Shown piece by piece: positions 33,710 to 41,790 of a stretch of 45,668 nt of DNA. The stretch lies in assembly GCA_030655145.1 (NCBI GenBank), contig JAURWD010000263.1, forward strand, positions 1-45,668. Direction: 5' to 3'. This DNA is from Ferruginibacter sp. Lineage in GTDB: Bacteria > Bacteroidota > Bacteroidia > Chitinophagales > Chitinophagaceae. Position 1 is the stretch's first letter, and each line of letters opens with the position of its first letter. Below the pieces are notes generated by a model. The model made no database searches, was not told where the DNA came from, and saw only the letters and a program-made list of their open reading frames with translations. The translations under genes were made by a program, and so were the position numbers.

Positions 33710-34504
33710 TTAATGGTTATGCGCAGTTTTTATAAATTCTGCCACCTCGACCATCGGTGCTATCCAAATGTCCTTTTCCTGTTGTTTTAAATATTCGAGG
33801 AACTGTCGGTGCGCAGGCAGGGAAACATCCAGGCCGTTGCCACCTCCCACTCCGTGAAAAAGCACGACGAGTAAGGAATTGGTGTTGACAGCTTTTTTAA
33901 CCCATTCAATCAATTGTTCGCCGGTATGCCCGTTTACCAGGTAGCAATCCACATCATCGAGTTTTATTTCGTTGAGCTGGTGCATTTCATTGCGCACTGC
34001 TCTCATCGCCAGAAAATCATTTTTTAGCAGCGGTGCAAATGATGAGTCTCCTATCCTGGTATCACCACAAGTGAAGGCGAAAGTTCTTTTTGTTTTGCCA
34101 TCGAGTGCCTGCAATAAAAGATTAGTGGCACGGGTTTCATTCACGATGCGTTCAATGGTGTACTTGCCCAGGTCCTGCTCCGGGCGCACCCATTCTCTTC
34201 CGGGAGTGCCACCGGTGCAGGGGTGATACATCGTATGATTACCCAATTCGTGTCCATGCTGTGCAACACTTTTCCACTCGTTTAAACGAGTGCGCATGGA
34301 TGCTGAAAAACCAGTCACATAGAAAGTTGCTTTTAATCCCAAAGAATCCAGCACGGGTATGGCATTATCCAAATGCTGGTTAATGGCATCGTCGTAGGTA
34401 ATGACAACGGCTGCTTTCTTACCACGCCAGGTTTTATTTGTTTGGGCAGTAGCCTGCATACAGACTAGCAACAGCACCAGGACAGCGAGACAATTTTTTT
34501 TCAT
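33710..34504 (-). CDS. Secreted CE4-type polysaccharide deacetylase
   Basis: Metal-dependent deacetylase, here probably acting on acetylated xylan or its oligomers. The ATG at 34504 (MKKNCLAVLVLLLVCMQATAQ) gives a clean signal peptide; the open frame runs 7 codons further to a TTG. NodB motifs: AVVITYDDAINQH (metal-binding aspartates in the TYDD form), GHELGNHTMYHP (the H-x3-H metal pair) and a late VLFHGVGGG (catalytic histidine region). It is the last gene of the minus-strand xylan operon, 33 bp after CE15. Some family members act on peptidoglycan or chitin; the xylan role rests on context. Confidence 0.85.
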   Translation of the reverse strand: MKKNCLAVLVLLLVCMQATAQTNKTWRGKKAAVVITYDDAINQHLDNAIPVLDSLGLKATFYVTGFSASMRTRLNEWKSVAQHGHELGNHTMYHPCTGGTPGREWVRPEQDLGKYTIERIVNETRATNLLLQALDGKTKRTFAFTCGDTRIGDSSFAPLLKNDFLAMRAVRNEMHQLNEIKLDDVDCYLVNGHTGEQLIEWVKKAVNTNSLLVVLFHGVGGGNGLDVSLPAHRQFLEYLKQQEKDIWIAPMVEVAEFIKTAHNH

Positions 34505-34537
34505 CTTCAGCAATTGAATGTTCAAGATAGTGAATGA

Positions 34538-36082
34538 TTATTTTGGACGTTTCTCGTAGCCTAAAACCTTTCCTGCCCAGGGAATAAAGAATTGAAAGTT
34601 TGGTGCATCTGTATGCCCGCCGTCATGTTGCCGCCAGGCAAGTGGCCCGTCTAAGACGCCAGTTAATACAGGGGGCATTTTCTCCGTATTGTAGTCATTG
34701 CTTACGCCGAGGTCTTTTGCACCTAACAGCTTATAAACAGCGCCAGCCGCGACCGTGGCTTTATAACTACCGACCTGGTCGAGCCATTTGGCATCTCCTT
34801 TTTCCGGGATGCCATAACTCACGAAAACAGGGCGGGGCGCACAAAGCGCTAGCAATTCATGAGCATCGATCGGCAGGTCGCAACCCGTCTTGCTGCCAAA
34901 GGTAGATTCAGCGGCAGCATATTTAAGAAAGTTACCCGCCAGCCAATGATAACCACCACTACCTGCCAGGCTTTCCACCGCTTCACCAAAATTTCGCCGC
35001 TGCAAAGTGACACCACCTTTACCCGAAGAGCCGATCAACCCGATGGCAAATCGCTGATCAAAGGCCATGGCTACCAGGGCAGCTTTTCCATAGCGGGACA
35101 CACCTTCGATGCCCACTTGTTTTGCATTGACGAGGGTATCAGTTTCGAGATAATCCAACACACGGGAAGCGCCCCAGCCCCAGGCTCGTAAAGCACCCCA
35201 GTCAGTTGGTTTTCTTGGCTGGCCTTTGTTGACTAAGCCGATGATACCGCGGGTAAGTCCGGCACCATTATCCGCCTGTATGCTGCCGGTTTCTACTAAA
35301 CAATATCCCCATCCTGCTGCCAGTAACTGTTCTGTTGGAGGTGAGTCACCGGTCGGGGCAGGTGCAAAAAAGCTTGCACCCGGAAGCCGGGTAATGGGAT
35401 TATATGCAGGATAGCGATCGAAGATGATTTTCATTTCCGGATCCTGTTTCACCATCATTTCTTTGAAGGTTGTATTGATCTTTTCCATCTCCGCCAGGCT
35501 AGGTTGCGCCGGGGCGGGGAGCGTAGGAAATCCAAACATGATCAGCACGGGCACCGGGCCTTTTACATTCAAGGGAAGAACAAGTACCATGTTTATGTTG
35601 ACCTGGATCAACGGGTAGGCACTATTGTCAACCCGCCCGGTCATTTGTCGCGCCAAAACTGGAATGCGGCCAACGAACTCGTTGTCCGTGATCTTCGCTG
35701 TCCAGGTTACGCCCGGAGTTTTCGTAGGAATGCTCCCATACATCTCGCTTTCAAAATCGGCTGCGATCTCTGGCCGGCGCAGGTTCCACCAATCTGCCGG
35801 CGTAACTACCTGTTTGCCTTTTTTGCTAACTAAGGCTTCGGGAAGTTTCGGACAAGGATTTGCGATCGTTTCGTCCTCGTTGGCATGGTTAGCATCTTTC
35901 TGATTGCTGCTTGGCCCAGGTCTTAATTTTTTGATGCCCAGTTGTTGCATCATCTGCGCATGATCCTGTTGCGCAGTAAAATGAGTAAGGGGCGGAAACT
36001 TGCTGCTATCAATGGAGGCAGTTTGTCCTGTAACAACGTTGATGCTGATCAGCAAGAGCAGGAGTGGGATAAAATTTTTCAC
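34538..36082 (-). CDS. CE15-like 4-O-methyl-glucuronoyl methylesterase
   Basis: Alpha/beta-hydrolase that cleaves ester bonds between glucuronic acid on xylan and lignin alcohols. It begins with GTG at 36082 followed by signal peptide KNFIPLLLLLISINVVTGQ. Family signatures: nucleophile Ser329 in GIEGVSRYGKAAL (Val where many members have Cys), IGSSGKGGVTLQRRNFGE, DAHELLALCAPRPVFVSYG and catalytic His490 in HDGGHTDAPNFQFF. It has no C-terminal binding module. It sits between the SGNH esterase (54-bp gap) and CE4, forming a run of three esterases. A general acetylxylan esterase of the same fold is the alternative, but the DAHELLALCAPRP block is characteristic of CE15. Confidence 0.87.
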   Translation of the reverse strand: MKNFIPLLLLLISINVVTGQTASIDSSKFPPLTHFTAQQDHAQMMQQLGIKKLRPGPSSNQKDANHANEDETIANPCPKLPEALVSKKGKQVVTPADWWNLRRPEIAADFESEMYGSIPTKTPGVTWTAKITDNEFVGRIPVLARQMTGRVDNSAYPLIQVNINMVLVLPLNVKGPVPVLIMFGFPTLPAPAQPSLAEMEKINTTFKEMMVKQDPEMKIIFDRYPAYNPITRLPGASFFAPAPTGDSPPTEQLLAAGWGYCLVETGSIQADNGAGLTRGIIGLVNKGQPRKPTDWGALRAWGWGASRVLDYLETDTLVNAKQVGIEGVSRYGKAALVAMAFDQRFAIGLIGSSGKGGVTLQRRNFGEAVESLAGSGGYHWLAGNFLKYAAAESTFGSKTGCDLPIDAHELLALCAPRPVFVSYGIPEKGDAKWLDQVGSYKATVAAGAVYKLLGAKDLGVSNDYNTEKMPPVLTGVLDGPLAWRQHDGGHTDAPNFQFFIPWAGKVLGYEKRPK

Positions 36083-36136
36083 TGGTATTTTTTTATGGTG
36101 ACCTGTATGAACAAGTTCCTTTTCGCAGCTATCATT

Positions 36137-38062
36137 TTATTTATCTGTTCTAAAAGGTGAAGCTGGTAATCCCTCTTTGTTGTACAAATTTGGATTGACA
36201 GGGTTGTCGGCCCAGGCATAGCGTATATACATGGGTGTTGGTACTTCATCGCTGGAAATGACCACGGTATTTCCCTCGATGATCGCTTTGGCCCAAGCGA
36301 ATTTCTTGTTAGCGCCTGCGATCGCAAATTCACTCAACGGTTCGCCGTCATTTGTGGTTAGCCCGCCACCGGTACTGGTAAATTCTGCAACAATTTGAGC
36401 ACCTTTCACGGTTGCGCTTTTAAACAATGGACCAGATGCGACGATGTCTTCCTTGTAAGCGCTTTTGAAAGCTGCTAAGGCGAGGCGCTCGCCGACATCT
36501 TTTTTGTTGTCAGGATGAATGTCATTCCATTCGCCAAGGTCAATGGCAACCACCATTTCGGTATTTGGCACAGACAGTGATTTTAGTTGCGCTTCTCTTA
36601 ATGCTGCCCATTGACTTTCGGCAGGTAAATAGTTATAGTCCATAAATCCCGGAAGCTGAACAAAGAGAAAGGGAAGCATACCCAGGTTCCAGTTGCTGCG
36701 CCAGTCCCGGATCAATGCAGGCAAGAGCTTTTCATATTCATCTGCGCGGCCGGTATTAGCCTCACCCTGGTACCAGCAAAAACCTTTGATAGCATAGTTT
36801 ATTCCTGGCGCCACCATGGCGTTATACAAAGCGGCGGGTTGATTCTGCGCATTGATACCACCGCCCGGCCCTCCAGCTGTCGGCGGGAATACCCCTCCAA
36901 CCTTATATTGCCAGGAACCTTCCAGGCCTACCGTGTCAGCGCCGGAAAAAATGTAATACGGTTTATCGGGCACAAAGCCACCCTTGCCACTGGTGTTGGT
37001 AACGCGTACTATGAAAATATTTTTGCCCGCTTTCAACACATCTTTCGGTATGGAATACCTGCGCTGTGGATATTGGTAACCGGTAGTGCCCACCTTTTTA
37101 CCATTGATATATAGGTCATCTGCATCGACAATTCTTCCTAAGAAAACCCTGGCAGCCTGTCCAGCCATGGAAGCAGGCAGTTGAATTTCCCTACGGTACC
37201 AAACGACACCGTTCAGATTGTTGAGGCCCTGGTCTTCCCAGTAACCCGGTACATTGATAGTTCGCCATCCCTTTGGTGAGTAGTCGGCTTCAAACCATTT
37301 TTTCTGCCCAAGTCCCGCATCCACCGGTGTAGTGCGTTTAAGATTTGATGCTGACTTTCTATTGAGATCATTGACATACGCGGTGTCTTTATTTTTCTCG
37401 ATCCTGCTGGTTAAACCAGGAAATTGGTTGAATCCCTTTTCGCTAATCCAGGCTTCAATCGGGGTGCCGCCAACACTGGCATTGATGATGCCGACGGGGA
37501 CAGCATATTTTTCATGAATTTTTTTTGCGAAGAAATAAGCGACGGCAGAGAAGGGGCGAACCTCATCTCCAACGGCTGCCCTCCAATGACCGGTGGATAA
37601 GTCTGCTTGCGGCCCTGTGAGGTTTGTTACCGTTGGAACCCAGAACTGGCGGATCTGCGGGAAGTTTGCCGCAGCAATATCTTTCGCATAGGTGACGTCA
37701 TGAATGTTCATCTGGTGCACCATATTACTCTGGCCACTGCAGAACCAGACATCACCAAACAGGATGTCCCGAAGGGTAATTTTATTTGTTGCGTAGATCT
37801 CCATTTCGAAAGGACCGCCTGCCTTGGTGGGTGGCAGGTTGACCATCCAGTTCCCCGCTTTATCAGCAGTGGTTTTATACACTTTCCGGTTGAAACGGAT
37901 GTTTACCTTTTCCCTTGCCGATGCCCATCCCCATAATTTTATCTTTTGATCCCGTTGCAATATCATGCTGTCGCGGATGAGGCGTGGCAATCTTACCTGC
38001 GCTGCAAGATCCTGCGTGCAGACGGCAAGTATAAATAGAAAGATCCATGATTTGAAGGTCAT
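36137..38062 (-). CDS. Sialate O-acetylesterase-like (CE20-type) esterase with nested jelly-roll
   Basis: SGNH-type acetylesterase, here probably removing acetyl groups from xylan. Signal peptide residues 1-21 (ending LAAQ). Beta-rich N-terminal domain (QRDQKIKLWGWASAREKVNI), then the esterase domain with nucleophile Ser112 in WFCSGQSNM, continued at VGIINASVGGTPIEAW. It is interrupted by a jelly-roll module (about 257-385: WYRREIQLPASMAG, DADDLYINGKKVGTTG, KAGKNIFIVRVTNTSGKGG) and resumes with YAIKGFCWYQGEAN and the late Asp/His in GEWNDIHPDNKKD. Such nesting is known for this family. Of the two xylan-type functions (xyloglucan or xylan deacetylation), the neighbourhood favours xylan. Confidence 0.87.
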   Translation of the reverse strand: MTFKSWIFLFILAVCTQDLAAQVRLPRLIRDSMILQRDQKIKLWGWASAREKVNIRFNRKVYKTTADKAGNWMVNLPPTKAGGPFEMEIYATNKITLRDILFGDVWFCSGQSNMVHQMNIHDVTYAKDIAAANFPQIRQFWVPTVTNLTGPQADLSTGHWRAAVGDEVRPFSAVAYFFAKKIHEKYAVPVGIINASVGGTPIEAWISEKGFNQFPGLTSRIEKNKDTAYVNDLNRKSASNLKRTTPVDAGLGQKKWFEADYSPKGWRTINVPGYWEDQGLNNLNGVVWYRREIQLPASMAGQAARVFLGRIVDADDLYINGKKVGTTGYQYPQRRYSIPKDVLKAGKNIFIVRVTNTSGKGGFVPDKPYYIFSGADTVGLEGSWQYKVGGVFPPTAGGPGGGINAQNQPAALYNAMVAPGINYAIKGFCWYQGEANTGRADEYEKLLPALIRDWRSNWNLGMLPFLFVQLPGFMDYNYLPAESQWAALREAQLKSLSVPNTEMVVAIDLGEWNDIHPDNKKDVGERLALAAFKSAYKEDIVASGPLFKSATVKGAQIVAEFTSTGGGLTTNDGEPLSEFAIAGANKKFAWAKAIIEGNTVVISSDEVPTPMYIRYAWADNPVNPNLYNKEGLPASPFRTDK

Positions 38063-38113
38063 CCTGAACTTTTTGAAATGAATGAAGGCAGTTACGTCCC
38101 TGCGTTTTTTTCG

Positions 38114-39148
38114 CTACTCACGGTAAGGGCTAATTGTTTTTATGTTTCCGGACGCATCGTACTCAAGTTCGGTCATTTTGATGCTGCGCAAATGGGTTAC
38201 TCCTTTACTTAGGCTACTATCATGATAAAATAAATAATGCTTGCCTTCGAAGCTACAAATTGAATGGTGCGAGGTCCAACCTACCACAGGATTGAGAATT
38301 CTCCCCGCATAGGTGAATGGACCGTAGGGGGAACCTCCAATTGCGTAGCAAATAAAATGCGTATCACCGGTAGAATAAGAGAAATAATATTTGTCCTGGT
38401 ATTTATGCAGCCAGCTCGCTTCAAAAAAACGACGGTCTGTGTCGCCCGCCAGGAGGGGATCTCCGTTTTCATCTATGATGAGAATATCTTTTGGAGCCTC
38501 GTCAAACTCGAGCAGGTCATCCCTGAGTCTCGCCATTTTCGGACAAAGTGCAGGTTCATCATCCGCTGGCAGGTGCACCAATGGGCCCTCACCTTCAGCA
38601 ATAAATTCGCCGGCTCTCCACCGCTGCAGTTGTCCACCCCAAATGCCTCCAAAGTATAAATAGTAGCTGCCGTCCTCATCTTTGAAGACCGCCGGATCAA
38701 TCGAAAAACTGTGCTGAATCGCTGCAGGCCGGGGCGTAAACGGACCGGCAGGAGAAGAGCTGGTAGCAACCCCAATGCGAAAGATGCCATCGTGCGCTTT
38801 AGCCGGAAAGAATAAGTAGTAGGTCCCCGCTTTTTCGGTTGCATCCGGCGCCCACATTTGTTCTTTGGCCCAGGGAACATCTTGTACATGCAATGCGATA
38901 CCATGATCGATCGTTTTGCTCCCCGGAGAATCCATAGAAATAACGTGGTAATCTTCCATAGCGAAATGACTGCCCAGGTCATCAAACGGGACATTCGATT
39001 CTACGTCGTGCGAAGGGTAGATATAAATTTTGCCATCAAACACATGGGCCGATGGATCCGCTGTATAAATATGTGTTACGAGGGGTTCCGAAATTGACTC
39101 GCTGATCAGTTTGTCAAAATTGATATATTCAATACTTGCTTCCGGCAT
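38114..39148 (-). CDS. Cytosolic GH43 beta-xylosidase/arabinofuranosidase
   Basis: No signal peptide: the protein starts MPEASIEYINFDKLI, so it acts on imported oligosaccharides. GH43 acidic residues: Asp in YTADPSAHVFDGKIYIYPSHD, Asp in SIDPAVFKDEDGSYYLYFGG and Glu in FFEASWLHKYQDKYYFSYS. 344 residues is a single-propeller length without the C-terminal sandwich. The gene lies directly after the GPH symporter gene in the operon (34 bp), a classic transporter plus intracellular xylosidase pair. Sequence style is that of the xylosidase/arabinosidase subfamily with dual activity. Confidence 0.9.
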   Translation of the reverse strand: MPEASIEYINFDKLISESISEPLVTHIYTADPSAHVFDGKIYIYPSHDVESNVPFDDLGSHFAMEDYHVISMDSPGSKTIDHGIALHVQDVPWAKEQMWAPDATEKAGTYYLFFPAKAHDGIFRIGVATSSSPAGPFTPRPAAIQHSFSIDPAVFKDEDGSYYLYFGGIWGGQLQRWRAGEFIAEGEGPLVHLPADDEPALCPKMARLRDDLLEFDEAPKDILIIDENGDPLLAGDTDRRFFEASWLHKYQDKYYFSYSTGDTHFICYAIGGSPYGPFTYAGRILNPVVGWTSHHSICSFEGKHYLFYHDSSLSKGVTHLRSIKMTELEYDASGNIKTISPYRE

Positions 39149-39182
39149 ACTTTAATTTTAGGTGAAATCATGCTTCATAATA

Positions 39183-40619
39183 TCAGGCTCGTCTCGCCTT
39201 CAGATCGCTTTCGATCTTAACCTCCAGCTGCCTGTTGATCTTATAGAAAAATAGCAAACAGACACCCAATAAAAATGGCAGCGCCGGGAAAACACTCACC
39301 AGCAATTTGGTACTTTGAATGGCTGTTTCTGTTTGCACCGCGTCACTGTTCGGTACATAATTGAAGATGCCTAAGATCCAGGCAACGAGGGCGCTTCCCA
39401 CACTCAGCCCGACTTTCAGGCCAACCATCATCGCGGAAAAAATGATTGCGGTGGCCCGGCGGTTATTTTTCCATTCACTATAATCCGCTACGTCTGCGAT
39501 CATTGCCCACAGCAAGGGTATTGTAATCCCATAAAAAAATCCATGCAAAATCTGCGAAAGAAAAATAAGTTCTACGGCCGTTTTTGAATAAAAATAAAAG
39601 AGGATGATGAACACCGTGGAGATCAGTAAGGCAACACCAAAGACATCTCTTTTGCCGTATTTGTCGGCAAATCTTTTTGACAAGGTAATGCCAACGATCA
39701 TGAAGAGAATACCGCCCGCGTTGAACAAACCAAATCCTGCCGAGACCGGATCTTCTCCAAAAAAATTAACCCCGATATCTGAAAGGAAACGGAGGATGGG
39801 GGTGATGAAGCTTGTTAACCTTTCTTTGTCGACATAGTTCTTAAAATAATACACGTACGAACCGCCCTTCATAGCAAGTGTAATAAATACCAGCGTGGTG
39901 AGCGTCAGCATGATGATCCAGGGCCTGTTTGCGAAAAGATCGCCGAGGTCTTCTTTCACGCTTGATTTTTGTTCGGGCGTTGGTACAATGCGTTCTTTAG
40001 TGGTAAAAAAAGTAACCAGTAACATCAGCGTGCCGATCACCGCCAGCCAGGTCATTACTTTCTCGATGCCAATCGCTTTGTCGCCACCACCAGCCGATTC
40101 GATGATGGGCAACATAAAAACCTGAACAAAGAACTGGGCAAACATCACCGCGACAAACCGGTAGGCCGACATGCTGTTCCGTTCTTTCATGTCGCCGGTG
40201 ATCACGCCACTAAGGGCGGAATAGGGTAGGTTATTGGCAGCATATAAGAGTAACAGTAACGAATAGGTGATCACTGCATAAATTACTTTTCCCTGGTAAG
40301 AAAAAGCAGGTGTGCTGAATGCAAGCAGGGCGATCACGCCAAGGGGCACGGCGGTCCAAAGTATCCAGGGCCGGAACTTGCCCCATTTCGAAACGGTGCG
40401 ATCTGCGATGGCACCCACGATCGGGTTGAAGACAAAGGCAGCAACCAGCCCAACAGAAAGGATCAACGCCGAAGCATGATTTGCTTTCAATCCATAAATA
40501 TCAGTATAGAAATAAGCGAGGTAGGTCATCAGTGTTTGAAAGACGAGGTTCGCGGCAAGGTCGCCGAGACTGTAGCCGATCTTTTCAACAACAGATAATT
40601 TTTGTGCAGACAGGTTCAT
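39183..40619 (-). CDS. GPH-family (MFS) sugar:cation symporter
   Basis: Inner-membrane importer of glycosides, pentosides or hexuronides with a cation. 478 residues with about 12 membrane helices and the family opening VEKIGYSLGDLAANLVFQTLMTYL, then the FNPIVGAIADRT...WGKFRPWILW loop between helices 2 and 3, and the cytosolic loop RFADKYGKRDVFG. In xylan loci these transporters import xylo-oligosaccharides or aldouronates. It is placed between GH10 and the cytosolic GH43. An extra segment around NFFGEDPVSAGFGLFNAGG is a loop between helices. Confidence 0.92.
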   Translation of the reverse strand: MNLSAQKLSVVEKIGYSLGDLAANLVFQTLMTYLAYFYTDIYGLKANHASALILSVGLVAAFVFNPIVGAIADRTVSKWGKFRPWILWTAVPLGVIALLAFSTPAFSYQGKVIYAVITYSLLLLLYAANNLPYSALSGVITGDMKERNSMSAYRFVAVMFAQFFVQVFMLPIIESAGGGDKAIGIEKVMTWLAVIGTLMLLVTFFTTKERIVPTPEQKSSVKEDLGDLFANRPWIIMLTLTTLVFITLAMKGGSYVYYFKNYVDKERLTSFITPILRFLSDIGVNFFGEDPVSAGFGLFNAGGILFMIVGITLSKRFADKYGKRDVFGVALLISTVFIILFYFYSKTAVELIFLSQILHGFFYGITIPLLWAMIADVADYSEWKNNRRATAIIFSAMMVGLKVGLSVGSALVAWILGIFNYVPNSDAVQTETAIQSTKLLVSVFPALPFLLGVCLLFFYKINRQLEVKIESDLKARRA

Positions 40620-40653
40620 GTGTTGGGTTGGTTAATGGTATGAATTCCGGTAA

Positions 40654-41760
40654 TTAATTTTTTAAGGCGAGTACAGCGTGGTACGCGGGTTTTGGTGCAA
40701 AGGCACGATCAAACAACAGCGGGTAATTTGTTCTGCCCGGCACGGGCCAGCCATTGAGCCAGCTTTGCCCATCATGCACGCCCCAAAAAGTTACGCGGGT
40801 AATTTTGTCTTGGTGTTTAAGGAATAATTTAAAGAGGCTCTCATAATCTTTTGCCTGTTGTTGCAGCAAACTATCCGGGATGCCGCTCTTGTACGGATTT
40901 AATGAAGGGTTGGCCGCCATGGTTTGATTTACGTCCGCACCGCCGAAAGATCTCGGTAGCATTTCAATATCAACTTCAGTGAACATCACCTTCAGGCCGA
41001 GGGCATGGTAGGCAAGAATACTTTCTTCTATGTCTCTCAAAGGTAGCTTGCCTAAATGCCAGTGCCCCTGTATACCAACACCATCGATGCGCACACCTGC
41101 TGCCTGCACCTTTTTAACAAGTGCAATACAGCCAGCACGTTTCTGCGGTTGTTCATTGTTATAATCATTGTAGTATAATTCAGTATTGGGAGCATGCTGT
41201 TGGGCCAGGCGAAAAGCTTCGGTAACATAATCTTGCCCGAGTTTTTCCAGGAAGATAGATTTACGCATGGTGCCGTCTTCATTCAAGGCTTCGTTCACTA
41301 CATCCCAGGAAAAAACTTTGCCGCTGTAGCGGGAAGCAATTGTGCTTATATGATTTGTAAAAAAAGTTTTGAAGGAATCAACGCTTACGATTTTTCGTGC
41401 GAACACCGGCAGTTGACTGTGCCAGACAAGGGTATGCCCATTGACCGCCAGGTTGTGTTCCTTGCCAAATGCTACAATTTTGTCCGCCAGGTTGAAATCG
41501 TATTTATCCCAGCCCGGGTGAATATTTTCAGCCTTCATACAGTTTTCCGGCGTAACGGCGTTGAATTGTTGCAGGATGAGCGCAGTGGCTTTAGCATCTT
41601 TTTTTTCGATTTGTGCAGTGTTCAGGGCGGTGCCAATAAGGAAATCTTTTTGGTAGGCTTGCTTGAGCGAGGTGTTTGTCGCCGTTGTTTGCGCCTGGCT
41701 GAAGCTGTAAATACAGCAGCTAAGCATAGCCGTTATTATTGTTTTTTTCGGAAAATGCAT
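40654..41760 (-). CDS. GH10 endo-1,4-beta-xylanase
   Basis: Cuts the xylan backbone with retention. Signal peptide residues 1-24 (CCIYSFSQAQ); the two cysteines before the cleavage region make a lipoprotein possible but the spacing is not a clear lipobox. The (beta/alpha)8 barrel is complete: FNAVTPENCMKAENIHP, NGHTLVWHSQLP, acid/base Glu157 in WDVVNEALNEDG, nucleophile Glu262 in VMFTEVDIEML and FWGVHDGQSWLNGWP. 368 residues is a single-domain GH10 without binding modules. It lies 30 bp after GH115 in the same operon. Confidence 0.95.
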   Translation of the reverse strand: MHFPKKTIITAMLSCCIYSFSQAQTTATNTSLKQAYQKDFLIGTALNTAQIEKKDAKATALILQQFNAVTPENCMKAENIHPGWDKYDFNLADKIVAFGKEHNLAVNGHTLVWHSQLPVFARKIVSVDSFKTFFTNHISTIASRYSGKVFSWDVVNEALNEDGTMRKSIFLEKLGQDYVTEAFRLAQQHAPNTELYYNDYNNEQPQKRAGCIALVKKVQAAGVRIDGVGIQGHWHLGKLPLRDIEESILAYHALGLKVMFTEVDIEMLPRSFGGADVNQTMAANPSLNPYKSGIPDSLLQQQAKDYESLFKLFLKHQDKITRVTFWGVHDGQSWLNGWPVPGRTNYPLLFDRAFAPKPAYHAVLALKN

Positions 41761-41790
41761 GTGGATATTTATTGATTTTAGGAATTGTTT